Assembly: GCA_038040385.1 (NCBI GenBank)
Contig: JBBPII010000009.1
Coordinates: 62,001 to 126,000, forward strand
Reading direction: 5' to 3'
Length of the DNA: 64,000 nt
Source of the DNA: Gilichinskyi gelida
GTDB lineage: Bacteria > Acidobacteriota > Thermoanaerobaculia > Gp7-AA8
Below, in pieces: positions 50,827 through 58,691 of the stretch. The position numbers and the translations under genes were made by a program. The notes under the pieces were generated by a model. It saw nothing but the letters and a program-made list of their open reading frames with translations, made no database searches and had not been told where the DNA came from. Numbering within the stretch: position 1 is the first letter of the stretch; each line of letters starts with the position of its first letter.

Positions 50827-52041
50827 GTGGTGTCTGTAACGATCACTTGTGCCGACTGCGGGAGCACGCAAAGCATCCCCGCCCTTCCGCCCCACTCCAC
50901 AGCCGAGTGCCATCGCTGCGACCGGCTGCTGGCGCGGCGGACGGGGGTGGGATTCGACATCCCGCTGGCCTGCGCGGCGGCGATTTTCATCCTCATTCCG
51001 CCCGCCGTGTTCATGCCCCTCATGGACTCGACCATCAAGAATCTCGTGTTCCAGGAGAGCCGGCTGGTCTCGAGCGTCCCGGTGATCTATAGCGAGGTGT
51101 GGTTCCCGTTCGCCTTCGGCTTCCTCTTCTTCGCCTTCCTCTTTCCCGCACTGCGCGCGTTGTTCCAGGTCCTCGTCCTCGGCTCGCTGCGATGGAACTG
51201 GAGGATCTGGCAACGGGGACGCCTCTTCCGGTGGAGCGATGAACTTCGGGTGTGGAGCATGACCGACGTGGTGGTCATCGCCGGTTTGATCGCCTATTTC
51301 CGCGCCAATATCTCCGCCGACGTCCAGGTGCGCGTCGGCGCCTGGTGTTACTTTGCCGTCGCCATGCTGGTCCTCATCGGCGAGCGGACCATCGACCGGC
51401 GCGCGGTCTGGAACGCGATCCTTCCCGACCTGACCTCGTTTCCGGACCGCCACGTGGCGTCGTGCGACTCGTGCGAGATGGCGGTGGTCTCGCGCAGGTC
51501 GGGCGATCCCTGCCCGCGCTGCGGCAGCAAGCTCGATCGCGACGTCGCGCCGCGCTTCACGCCGGCGCTCGGCGCCGTCGCCGCGGTAATCCCGCTCTGC
51601 GTGCCCGCATACGCCGCGTCGATCATGATCAACGACCAGCTCACCGGCGTCCTCGAGCACACGGTCATCGGCACCGTGCAACTGCTGGCCGATCGCGGCT
51701 ACTGGCAGTTCGGCGTCATCGTCCTCTTCGCCGGCATCGCCATCCCGTTCCTGGAGATCGCGGGTCTCCTCTGGCTGCTGGCGCGCGTGCGCTTCCCGAA
51801 GAAGGAGGGTCTGGTGCTGCGGACGAGAACCTATCGCGTACTGCACCGCCTCGTCCGCTGGCCGATGATCATCCCCTTCATCGCCGCCATCGCCTCGCCG
51901 ATCATCGACTTCCGCGGCATCGACGACATCGTGGCCGGCCCGGGCGCCACCCCGTTGTTCATGGTCATCACCCTGCTCATCTTCGCGGTTCGCCTGTTCG
52001 AGCCGCGGTTGATGTGGAAGACAGCCGGAGAGTCGGCATGA
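50827..52041 (+). CDS. pqiA: PqiA family membrane protein
   Basis: 404 residues, starting at GTG 50827. Two tandem PqiA units, each with a rubredoxin-like zinc site (CADCG...CHRC near the N-terminus; CDSC...CPRCGS at about 215-240) and about four membrane helices. PqiA sits in the inner membrane and works with the MCE protein PqiB in lipid trafficking between membranes. Its stop overlaps the pqiB start (ATGA). Confidence 0.92.
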   Translation: MVSVTITCADCGSTQSIPALPPHSTAECHRCDRLLARRTGVGFDIPLACAAAIFILIPPAVFMPLMDSTIKNLVFQESRLVSSVPVIYSEVWFPFAFGFLFFAFLFPALRALFQVLVLGSLRWNWRIWQRGRLFRWSDELRVWSMTDVVVIAGLIAYFRANISADVQVRVGAWCYFAVAMLVLIGERTIDRRAVWNAILPDLTSFPDRHVASCDSCEMAVVSRRSGDPCPRCGSKLDRDVAPRFTPALGAVAAVIPLCVPAYAASIMINDQLTGVLEHTVIGTVQLLADRGYWQFGVIVLFAGIAIPFLEIAGLLWLLARVRFPKKEGLVLRTRTYRVLHRLVRWPMIIPFIAAIASPIIDFRGIDDIVAGPGATPLFMVITLLIFAVRLFEPRLMWKTAGESA

Positions 52042-53717
52042 GCGAGTACGACGAGCACGACGGCGAGCGGCGGAAGGAAGAACATCCCGAGGCCAGCGTC
52101 CACGTGGCCAAGTGGTCGCCGTGGATCTGGATCGTTCCGGCGGTGGCCATCTTCTTCGTCGGCTATCTGATCGTGCGGTACGGATTCTTCGGCGGGGGAG
52201 ACGTCACCGTTCGCTTCGCCGAGGCGCGCGGACTCGATCGCTACAGCCCGGTGACGTTCCGCGGCGCGAAGGTGGGCACGGTCCAGAGGATCACCGTCGA
52301 CGAAAAGCTGGGGCAGGTCGTGGTCCGCCTCTCGATGGACGCGTCAATGAATCACGCGCTGCGCAAGGGCACGCGCTTCTGGATCGTGGAGCCGGGACTC
52401 GAAGGCGGCGGCCTCGGCGGCCTCCTCTCCGGGACGACCGTGGGCATCGCGCCGGGCGAGGGCGAAGAGACGCGCGAGTTCCTCGGCCAGGAGTACGCGC
52501 CCGTGGTGTCGGCGCCCGAGGCGGGGAAGACGTTCCTTCTCGAAACGGAGGGACTCGGCTCCGTCGCCGTCGGGTCGCCGGTGACCTTCAACGGCATCCG
52601 CGTCGGCCGCATCCTCGGCACCGAATTCAATGACGCGCGCCGCGTCACCACCATCCACGCTTTCGTCGTGCAGCGATTCGCCGGTCAGGTGAAGCAGAGC
52701 ACGCGCTTCTGGCGCGCGGGCGGACTGTCGTTCTCGCTGACCGGCGGCGGGCTCTCCATGGGCGGCGCCTCGCTCGCATCGCTGCTGAGCGCGCCGATCG
52801 CGTTCTACACGCCCGATATCCTCGCCGGACCGCCGATGGCGAACGGCACGCGCTTCGATCTCTACGAATCGCAGGCCGCGGCCGAGGCGGCTGCCGATGG
52901 ACCTCAACTGACATATCTGACGTACTTCCCCGGCTCGGTGAGCGGACTCATGCCGGGAACTCCGGTGCAGATGAAGGGCGTGCAGATCGGGCGGGTGCGC
53001 GACGTCCGGCTGCGATATCGCCGCGACACCGCCAGCCTCGAGACACCGGTGATGCTGGAGGTCGATCCGCGCCGGCTAGAGCTCGAAGTCACCGCTTCGA
53101 CGACGCGCGAGGATCTCCGTCGCGAGATGAACGGCGTGCTCGCGACGCTGGTGCAGAAAGGATTGCGCGCGCGGCTGGCGACGAGCCTCGTCCTGCCGGG
53201 AGCGAGCGCGGTCGGACTGGACATGGTGGCGGCGCCCGGCACCGGCCGGCTGGTGATGACCTCCGATCCGCCGATCATCCCGGCGGCGAGCGGCGGCAGC
53301 GGCGTCGAAGGGGCGCTGGCCGCCGTCGGCGACGTCGCGGCGAGAATCCGCAACCTGCCGATCGAGCAGATTGCCGGCCACCTGCGCAGCACGGCGCAGC
53401 GTCTCGACACGCTGGTGCACGATCCGGCGCTGAGCGAGAGTGTGCAGCGCCTGAACCGCTCGCTCGCCGAGATCGAGAAGGTCGCGGTCACCACGCGGGA
53501 GAACGTCGGGCCGATCGCGGACAGCCTGCGCAACGCGGCGACGGCGGCCGAGGGCGCGGCCAAGCGCGCCGAGCAGCTCATCGGCACCTCGCAGAAACAG
53601 AATTACGACCTCGCGGAGTTGATCCGCGAGCTCACGCGCGCCGCGGAAGCCGTACGCGCGCTGGCGACGTACCTCTCGGAGAATCCCGACGCGTTGCTCA
53701 AGGGGAGGGGCAAATGA
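52038..53717 (+). CDS. pqiB: PqiB-like MCE-domain protein
   Basis: 559 residues. One N-terminal membrane helix (about 27-47, WIWIVPAVAIFFVGYLIVRYG) is followed by three MCE domains (about 50-140, 165-250 and 285-380; GAKVGTVQRITVD, GIRVGRILGTEF, GVQIGRVRDVRL) and a C-terminal helical region likely to form the needle. MCE hexamers build lipid channels across the periplasm. The start ATG overlaps the pqiA stop and its stop overlaps pqiC. Confidence 0.93.
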   Translation: MSEYDEHDGERRKEEHPEASVHVAKWSPWIWIVPAVAIFFVGYLIVRYGFFGGGDVTVRFAEARGLDRYSPVTFRGAKVGTVQRITVDEKLGQVVVRLSMDASMNHALRKGTRFWIVEPGLEGGGLGGLLSGTTVGIAPGEGEETREFLGQEYAPVVSAPEAGKTFLLETEGLGSVAVGSPVTFNGIRVGRILGTEFNDARRVTTIHAFVVQRFAGQVKQSTRFWRAGGLSFSLTGGGLSMGGASLASLLSAPIAFYTPDILAGPPMANGTRFDLYESQAAAEAAADGPQLTYLTYFPGSVSGLMPGTPVQMKGVQIGRVRDVRLRYRRDTASLETPVMLEVDPRRLELEVTASTTREDLRREMNGVLATLVQKGLRARLATSLVLPGASAVGLDMVAAPGTGRLVMTSDPPIIPAASGGSGVEGALAAVGDVAARIRNLPIEQIAGHLRSTAQRLDTLVHDPALSESVQRLNRSLAEIEKVAVTTRENVGPIADSLRNAATAAEGAAKRAEQLIGTSQKQNYDLAELIRELTRAAEAVRALATYLSENPDALLKGRGK

Positions 53718-54253
53718 CGACCCGCCGGACGATGGTCCTTCTGCTACTCCTGACGGGCTGCTCGTTCTTTTCCCGCTCGAAGAGCAAGATCTTTTCGCTG
53801 GAACGAATCGATGGCGCTGTCGCGGCGGTTCGCGGTCTTCCGATCGGGATTGGCGCCATCGAGCTCCCGCCAGGCCTCGACCGGAAAGAGATCGTCGTCC
53901 GGCAGGCTGATCATCAGCTCGAAGTGCGCGGCACCGAGCTATGGTCGGCGCCGCTGGAGGCGTCGGTTCTGCACACGCTGGCCTTCGACCTCGCTTCTCG
54001 GCTGCCCGAGGGAATGGTGATCCTTCCGGGACAGTCGCAGCCGGGCGCCATGCGGACGATCGACGTGGTCTTCGGCGATCTCGCCGCGGGCCCCGAGGCG
54101 AAGGTCATCCTCGACGCGCGGTGGATTGTGGCCGGCGTCGCGCACCGCGAGCAGATCGCCGTCGATCTACCGTCGCTCGACAGCGCGAGCGTCGCGTCGG
54201 GCGTGAGCCGGGCGTTGGCGATGCTCGCGGATCGGATCGCGGCGCAGTTGTAG
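53714..54253 (+). CDS. pqiC: PqiC-like ABC-type transport auxiliary lipoprotein
   Basis: 179 residues. Lipobox LLTGC at about 12-16; the mature domain is the PqiC/DUF330 fold (FSLERIDG, IGIGAIELPPGLDRKEIVVR, LWSAPLEASVLHTLAFDL). It anchors the PqiB tube at the outer membrane in E. coli. It overlaps the pqiB stop by 4 bases and ends the three-gene operon. Confidence 0.9.
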   Translation: MTTRRTMVLLLLLTGCSFFSRSKSKIFSLERIDGAVAAVRGLPIGIGAIELPPGLDRKEIVVRQADHQLEVRGTELWSAPLEASVLHTLAFDLASRLPEGMVILPGQSQPGAMRTIDVVFGDLAAGPEAKVILDARWIVAGVAHREQIAVDLPSLDSASVASGVSRALAMLADRIAAQL

Positions 54254-54257
54254 TGGA

Positions 54258-54278
54258 GCGGCGGCCTTTCAGGCCGCC
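54258..54278. repeat. Small GC palindrome after pqiC
   Basis: CGGCGGCCT-TTC-AGGCCGCCG, a perfect 9-bp stem 4 bases after the pqiC stop. A terminator role is possible, but there is no T run; the sequence type also occurs as dispersed repeats. Confidence 0.6.
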
Positions 54279-54331
54279 GGCGGACTTTGCCGCCAAACCC
54301 AAAACGTCGCCATCAGTTACTTAGATAGGCG

Positions 54332-54385
54332 GGGGCCGACGGGACTCGAACCCGCGACCTCCGGCGTGACAGGCCGGGTGTCTAA
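54332..54385 (-). pseudogene. tRNA-Asp (GTC) 3' fragment
   Basis: On the minus strand, from 54385 down: end of the D arm (TTAGACACCC), anticodon arm CCGGCCTGTCACGCCGG with anticodon GTC at 54370-54368, variable AGGTC, T arm GCGGGTTCGAGTCCCGT and the 3' acceptor strand CGGCCCC. The 5' acceptor strand and most of the D arm are missing; sequence beyond 54385 does not resemble a tRNA. 3' tRNA fragments of this kind mark integration sites of mobile elements. Confidence 0.8.
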
Positions 54386-54667
54386 ACGCTTCTCTCGTGG
54401 TTTCTCTCGAGAGCACCTCTCGTGAGTTGTTGATAACCCGAGGATCTAGCGTCCGATCGGCGGCTACTACCACAGTTCAGCGCCTTTTTCGCTCGCCGCG
54501 CATTGCGCGAGGAGGCTCGGCGCGACGAATGCCAGGCCGCTCATCAACTGCGTGAGTCGTTACGACGCGTCCCGGCGCTCTCCTGAGGAGCGCCGACGAC
54601 GTGACGCCCCCACTGCGCGGAACCAACGGTATGACGGCAATCGTGTGAGAGCGTACAAAACGCCGAA
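54386..54667. other. Island edge, no recognised gene
   Basis: Contains repeated CTCTCG units around a CTCGAG palindrome (54386-54430) next to the tRNA fragment, and a hairpin CGGCGCTC/GAGCGCCG (54573-54595) that lies downstream of the minus-strand peroxiredoxin-like gene. No coding region is supported. Confidence 0.5.
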
Positions 54668-55120
54668 TCAAGCACGTCGTTCGACCGCCTCCTTCCATGG
54701 CGCGATCTCCGCCGGCACCCCTGTTGTTGTTACGCGCTTCAGAAAAAGGACGTTCCCATCGTTGATCACGGCCACGGCTCTCGCCGATGTTTCGCTCGTG
54801 GAGTCGAAGAGGCCGAAACGCTTCGAGATCTTTCCGCCTCGATCCGACAGTAAGGGAAATGTGATTCCGATCTCGCGTGCCCAGACAACGGTGTCGCTCG
54901 GATCGTCAACGCTTATGCCCAAAACTTGGACATTCTGTCTGCGATAGTCGGCGAGTTTCGCCTGAAACGCAGACAGCCGCTTCGCTCAGAATTCGGAACC
55001 GTGTCCATCGTAGAACACCAGGATTGTGGGGCCTCTCGAGTAGGCTTCGTCGCTTGACAATACACACACTGCCGGGAGGGAAAAGGTCGGTGCTTTAGCC
55101 AGTGCTTTCTTGTGGATCAC
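54668..55120 (-). CDS. Candidate selenoprotein: peroxiredoxin-like (AhpC/TSA) with in-frame TGA
   Basis: Read from GTG 55120 with an ideal AAAGGAG seven bases upstream, the frame encodes a 150-residue thioredoxin-fold protein interrupted only by TGA at 54988-54986 (codon 45). Before it: KAPTFSLP, GPTILVFYDGHGSEF; after it: AKRLSAFQAKL, VQVLGISVDDPSDTVVWARE, FPLLSDRGGKISKRFGL. In relatives with LVFYRGxWCPFC the TGA aligns with the second active-site Cys, giving an SxxU motif if read as selenocysteine. A hairpin suitable as a bacterial SECIS lies 16-35 bases after the TGA. The alternative is a pseudogene with a Cys-to-stop change; the intact rest of the frame and good start argue for function. 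Base composition is less GC-rich than its surroundings and it lies beside a tRNA fragment, so it may be acquired. Confidence 0.7.
54951..54970 (-). promoter_or_regulatory. SECIS-like hairpin downstream of TGA codon
   Basis: On the minus strand GC-GTTTC-AGGC-GAAAC-TC-GC: a 5-bp perfect upper stem with a four-base loop containing GG, a two-base bulge and a 2-bp lower stem, beginning 16 bases after the TGA. Bacterial SECIS elements are short stems just after UGA with a G in the apical loop; the spacing fits. Confidence 0.5.
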
Positions 55121-55147
55121 GTGGTTTCTCCTTTTCACACTCACAAA

Positions 55148-55431
55148 CTACCTTCGAAGCTTGCTCATAAGCCCGCATTTGTTAAAGGATTCCACCTCAA
55201 CATATATCCAGAAAAACGGTTTGTCGATACGATGGTCGAAATCGAATCGTTCCCACGACGGCGGAGCTTGCGGAACTAAATCATCACCAACAGCGAAGTC
55301 ACATGTCGTGCGTGGCCCACCCCGGCGCCCACCTTCGTTTGCCAGCTCGTCACCAGTTTCGGAAACCTTCCATAAACGAGGGTGAAGGTTTCGCCGGAGC
55401 CGACACTCCTTGTCTAGAGGAGGGCCCGAGG
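55148..55431 (-). CDS. Possible truncated hypothetical gene
   Basis: An open frame ends at 55148, 27 bases upstream of the peroxiredoxin-like start. The C-terminal ~75 residues look protein-like (DDLVPQAPPSWERFDFDHRIDKPFFWIYVEVES) but I recognise no family and find no convincing start; the frame runs into the region of the kelch-like gene at 55432. It may be a gene whose 5' part was lost at the island's other edge. Confidence 0.35.
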
Positions 55432-56577
55432 ATGAAGTCAACAGGATTTCTGATGATTGCACTATCTTCCGTGTCGGCCTACTCGTTCGCGCAAAATCCC
55501 GATTGCCGACAGTCATGGATGCCGCCGGATGCGCCGGCGTTCTGCGCGTTCGAGGCGGAGCCGTCGTTGCCGGAAGCGAGGACGTATCACGCTGTGGCGA
55601 CGAGCGGAAACTACGATATCTATGTCCTCGGCGGGTACCGGTTCGACGCGGCGTCGGGGAACGTCATCTACTACAACAGCGTCGTGCGCTCGACCATCGG
55701 CACGAACGGGCGCTTGAGCGCGTGGACTGCCGAGACGGCGTTCACCAACGCGCGCTCGGGGCCAGGGGCGGTGCGCTCTGGCAACTGCATGTTCCTCGCG
55801 GGCGGAAGCTCGTCCACGCCGACGTCGCAGACGTACTACGACGACACGCAGTCCGCGAAGGTCGACGCGAGCGGGCGCCTCTCGGCCTGGGTCACCAGCC
55901 CGAACAAACTGAAGACGCCGCGCTCGAATCACACCCTCGTCGCCGTGCAGACCGCGCAGGGGACGTTCCTCAACGCCGTCGCGGGCGTCACGCAGATCGG
56001 CGCCGACACCGTTCATCTCGACACCGTCGAAGTGGCCAAGGTCAACAGCGACTGCACGATCGGTCCGTGGACGTTCGCGAACTTCCACCTCAAGGGCGGC
56101 CGGAGCTCGCCGCAGGCCGTCACCATCCGCGGCAACATCGTCGTCATCGGCGGATGGGGAGACCTCGATCTGATCGACGTGTTCGACGATGTGCAGATCA
56201 GCGCGGCCCGCGCCGACGGCACGCCCAGTCCGTGGCGGACGTCGCCCGGCCCGCTCACGTCGGGGATCTACGGCCACGCGACCGTCTTCGCCAACATCGA
56301 GGCCCAGCCGGTCTCGCTGCTGCTGGCTGTCGGCGGCCAGCCGGGGACCGGCGCGTACGCGAACTGGATCAGCTACTCGTACGTCCTGCCGACGCTTCCG
56401 GTGTCGGACTCGATCGGCATCTGGCGTATTGCTCCGACCGGCAAGCTGCCCACCGGCCGTGCCGGCCTCGGCGCCGCGGAGTCGAAAGCGCGGTTATACG
56501 TCATCGGAGGGAACGACGCGGCCGGCAAGTACTACAGCGAAGTGCTCTCCGCGCGATTCGACGCGGGACGTCCGTAA
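55432..56577 (+). CDS. Secreted kelch-like beta-propeller protein
   Basis: 381 residues from ATG 55432 with GAGGAGG upstream (55416-55422). Signal peptide MKSTGFLMIALSSVSAYSFAQ. About six kelch-like repeats with the double-Gly pattern and conserved aromatic spacing (ARTYHAVATSGNYDIYVLGGY, RSGPGAVRSGNCMFLAGGSS, GRAGLGAAESKARLYVIGGND). Extracytoplasmic; the ligand is unknown. A terminator follows. Confidence 0.82.
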   Translation: MKSTGFLMIALSSVSAYSFAQNPDCRQSWMPPDAPAFCAFEAEPSLPEARTYHAVATSGNYDIYVLGGYRFDAASGNVIYYNSVVRSTIGTNGRLSAWTAETAFTNARSGPGAVRSGNCMFLAGGSSSTPTSQTYYDDTQSAKVDASGRLSAWVTSPNKLKTPRSNHTLVAVQTAQGTFLNAVAGVTQIGADTVHLDTVEVAKVNSDCTIGPWTFANFHLKGGRSSPQAVTIRGNIVVIGGWGDLDLIDVFDDVQISAARADGTPSPWRTSPGPLTSGIYGHATVFANIEAQPVSLLLAVGGQPGTGAYANWISYSYVLPTLPVSDSIGIWRIAPTGKLPTGRAGLGAAESKARLYVIGGNDAAGKYYSEVLSARFDAGRP

Positions 56578-56632
56578 CTCCGGCTCCCGCTTGATGTTGT
56601 TCGGAACGGTGCTGTACCCTGTGCTCACTTCC

Positions 56633-56659
56633 GGACGAGCGCGCCGCTCGTCCTTCTTT
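56633..56659 (+). terminator. Terminator before cobalamin riboswitch
   Basis: GGACGAGCG-CGC-CGCTCGTCC (9-bp perfect stem) followed by TTCTTT, 55 bases after the kelch-like gene stop. Confidence 0.75.
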
Positions 56660-56667
56660 CACAACTT

Positions 56668-56857
56668 ACGTTCGGCTTCACATGGGAAGACGGTGTGAAT
56701 CCGTCGCAGGCCCGCTACTGTGAGCGAAACGAAATCTGCAACAGGCCACTGACCGCCGTCGCGCGATTTGGGAAGGCGCAGAGAGTAGGACGTCGCAAGC
56801 CAGGAAACCTCTGAGCACGAACGACTGATCAACCCCTTCGTGGACTGAGGAGGTTTC
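56668..56857 (+). promoter_or_regulatory. Cobalamin (adenosylcobalamin) riboswitch
   Basis: Conserved core elements occur in order: GGGAA...GGTGTGAATCC (56684-56702), CAGGCCCGCTACTGTGAGCG (56707-56726), CCACTG (56746-56751), GGGAAGGCGC (56770-56779) and the B12 box AAGCCAGGAAACCT (56797-56810). A hairpin CACGAA/TTCGTG (56816-56842) with a 15-base loop follows, as in the kissing-loop platform. GAAACCTC (56804-56811) is perfectly complementary to GAGGTTTC (56850-56857), which overlaps the btuB ribosome binding site GAGGAGG (56847-56853), so control is probably translational. Confidence 0.93.
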
Positions 56858-56858
56858 T

Positions 56859-58691
56859 GTGCAGCGCTTCGCCATTCTTTCTTTTTTGCTGTTTTTTTTC
56901 GTCTCGCCCGCCGTCTCGGCGCAGGATGATCTCGCGCCTGTGCGCGTCCCCGGAGAGACGATCGTCGTCACCGCCGACCGTATTTCCGAGCCGATCGAAG
57001 ATGCGACGGACTCGGTGTCGATCATTACCGCCGAGGACCTGCAGCGGTCGCAGGCGGTGACGGTGGCGGAGGCGTTGCGAGACATCGCCGGGATGAACAT
57101 CGTCCGGAGCGGCTCGCCCGGACACGCAACGTCGGCGTTTTTGCGCGGCGCGAGCTCGTCGCAACTGCTGCTGCTCATCGACGGCGTCGAGATCAACGAC
57201 CCGTTCTTCGGCGGCGCGGACATCGGCTCCCTCGTCACGAGCGGCGTCGAGCGCATCGAGATCGTGCGCGGCGCGCAGTCGCCGCTGTACGGCAGCCAGG
57301 CCATGGCAGGTGTTGTCAACATCGTCACCGCCTCCCGCGCGACCGTCACGGACGGCGTCGACGGCACGCTGTGGGCGGAGACGGGAAGCATGTCCACGCA
57401 CACCGAATCGCTGCAGCTCACCGGGGGCTCGGATGCGCTGCAGTGGAAGGCCGGCGGCTCGTTCCTCCGCACGGCCGGACAGTTCGACAACGACGAGTTC
57501 CGCAACGTACAGCTCAACGGGCGCCTGCAGCGGAACCTCACCGCCGACTCGACCCTCGCGCTGCATGCCTTCGCCGGCGACACGCACACCGGCATTCCGT
57601 TCAACGGCCCCACGCCCGCGCTGCGGCGCAACAGCGAATCGCAGCTCGCGGTGGGCGGCATCGAGTACGTGGTGCAGGCCTCGCCGCTCCTCGGCCTCGA
57701 GATCCGCGGCAGCGTCACCGACCGCGACGACGCATTCGAGGACCCAGAGGATTTCTTCTCGACCAGCTCCACCTCCGAGTCGAAGCTGTGGCGGGGCATG
57801 ATCCAGAACACAATGACCCCGCGCGGGCAGACGATCGTCTTCGGCGTCGAGCACAAGTACGAAGACGTGCTCGCGACGTCGAACGAAGAGGTCGCCCTCG
57901 ATGAGACGATCCGCACCACCGCGTTCTACGCGCAGGACCGGGTCGAGCTCGGCGCCCTGCGCATCACCGGCGGCGCGCGTCTCGATCGCCACAGCCGCTT
58001 CGGCAGTCACACCAGCCCGCGCCTCTCGTCCACGTATCAATGGAGCGAACGCTGGCGCCTGCGAGCCGCGGCCGGACGCGCATTCCGTGCCCCTTCGGCC
58101 GGCGAGCTGGCGTATCCGTTCTACGGCAATCCCGACCTCGATCCGGAGACCAGCCGCTCCGTCGAGGCGGGCGTCGATTTCGAGACGCCGCGCGCCGGGC
58201 TGTCGCTGACGGCCTTCAACAGCAAGTACGACGACCTGATCTCGTTCGACCCGGTGACGTTCGTCGCCGCGAACATCGATCGCGCGACGATTCGCGGCGC
58301 GGAGCTGAGCGCCGGCGCGCGGTTCGGCGAGCCGTGGCGCGTCGCCGCGGCCTACACGTATCTGCAGACGCGCGACGAGGGCACGGGGCTGCCGCTCTAC
58401 CGCCGCCCGCGCAACGCCGCCTCGGTGACGCTCTCGTACTCGCACGCGGCCTGGACCGCATCCGCCAACGCGAACGCCGTGGGGCCGCGCTTCGAGCGCG
58501 ACTTCGAGACGTTCAGCGATCGCTACAACGACGGCTATGTGAAGTTCGATGTCGGGGGCTCGTATCGGCTGCGCGCTGCGCTGCAGCTCACCGCGCGGAT
58601 CGAGAATGTGTTCGACCGCGAGTATACCGAAGTGCTCGCGTTCCCAGCGCCGGGACGCACCGTGCACGCCGGCGTGCGGTACGGATTCTGA
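56859..58691 (+). CDS. btuB: BtuB-like TonB-dependent cobalamin receptor
   Basis: 610 residues from GTG 56859. Signal peptide (MQRFAILSFLLFFFVSPAVSAQ), TonB box-like ETIVVTA at about 32-38, plug domain (SVSIITAEDLQ, GMNIVRSGSPGHATSAFLRGASSSQLLLLIDGVEIND, RIEIVRGAQSPLYGSQAMAGVVNI) and a barrel ending YGF. The vitamin B12 assignment rests on the BtuB-like plug, moderate length and the cobalamin riboswitch directly upstream. It heads an eight-gene run; its stop overlaps cobT (TGATG). Confidence 0.92.
   Translation: MQRFAILSFLLFFFVSPAVSAQDDLAPVRVPGETIVVTADRISEPIEDATDSVSIITAEDLQRSQAVTVAEALRDIAGMNIVRSGSPGHATSAFLRGASSSQLLLLIDGVEINDPFFGGADIGSLVTSGVERIEIVRGAQSPLYGSQAMAGVVNIVTASRATVTDGVDGTLWAETGSMSTHTESLQLTGGSDALQWKAGGSFLRTAGQFDNDEFRNVQLNGRLQRNLTADSTLALHAFAGDTHTGIPFNGPTPALRRNSESQLAVGGIEYVVQASPLLGLEIRGSVTDRDDAFEDPEDFFSTSSTSESKLWRGMIQNTMTPRGQTIVFGVEHKYEDVLATSNEEVALDETIRTTAFYAQDRVELGALRITGGARLDRHSRFGSHTSPRLSSTYQWSERWRLRAAAGRAFRAPSAGELAYPFYGNPDLDPETSRSVEAGVDFETPRAGLSLTAFNSKYDDLISFDPVTFVAANIDRATIRGAELSAGARFGEPWRVAAAYTYLQTRDEGTGLPLYRRPRNAASVTLSYSHAAWTASANANAVGPRFERDFETFSDRYNDGYVKFDVGGSYRLRAALQLTARIENVFDREYTEVLAFPAPGRTVHAGVRYGF

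Noticed and set aside
54986..54988. Treating the peroxiredoxin TGA as a plain nonsense mutation and annotating only the downstream 84 codons
   Set aside because: The upstream 44 codons match the same fold and carry the only good start; the short frame begins at an internal TTG in a beta strand.
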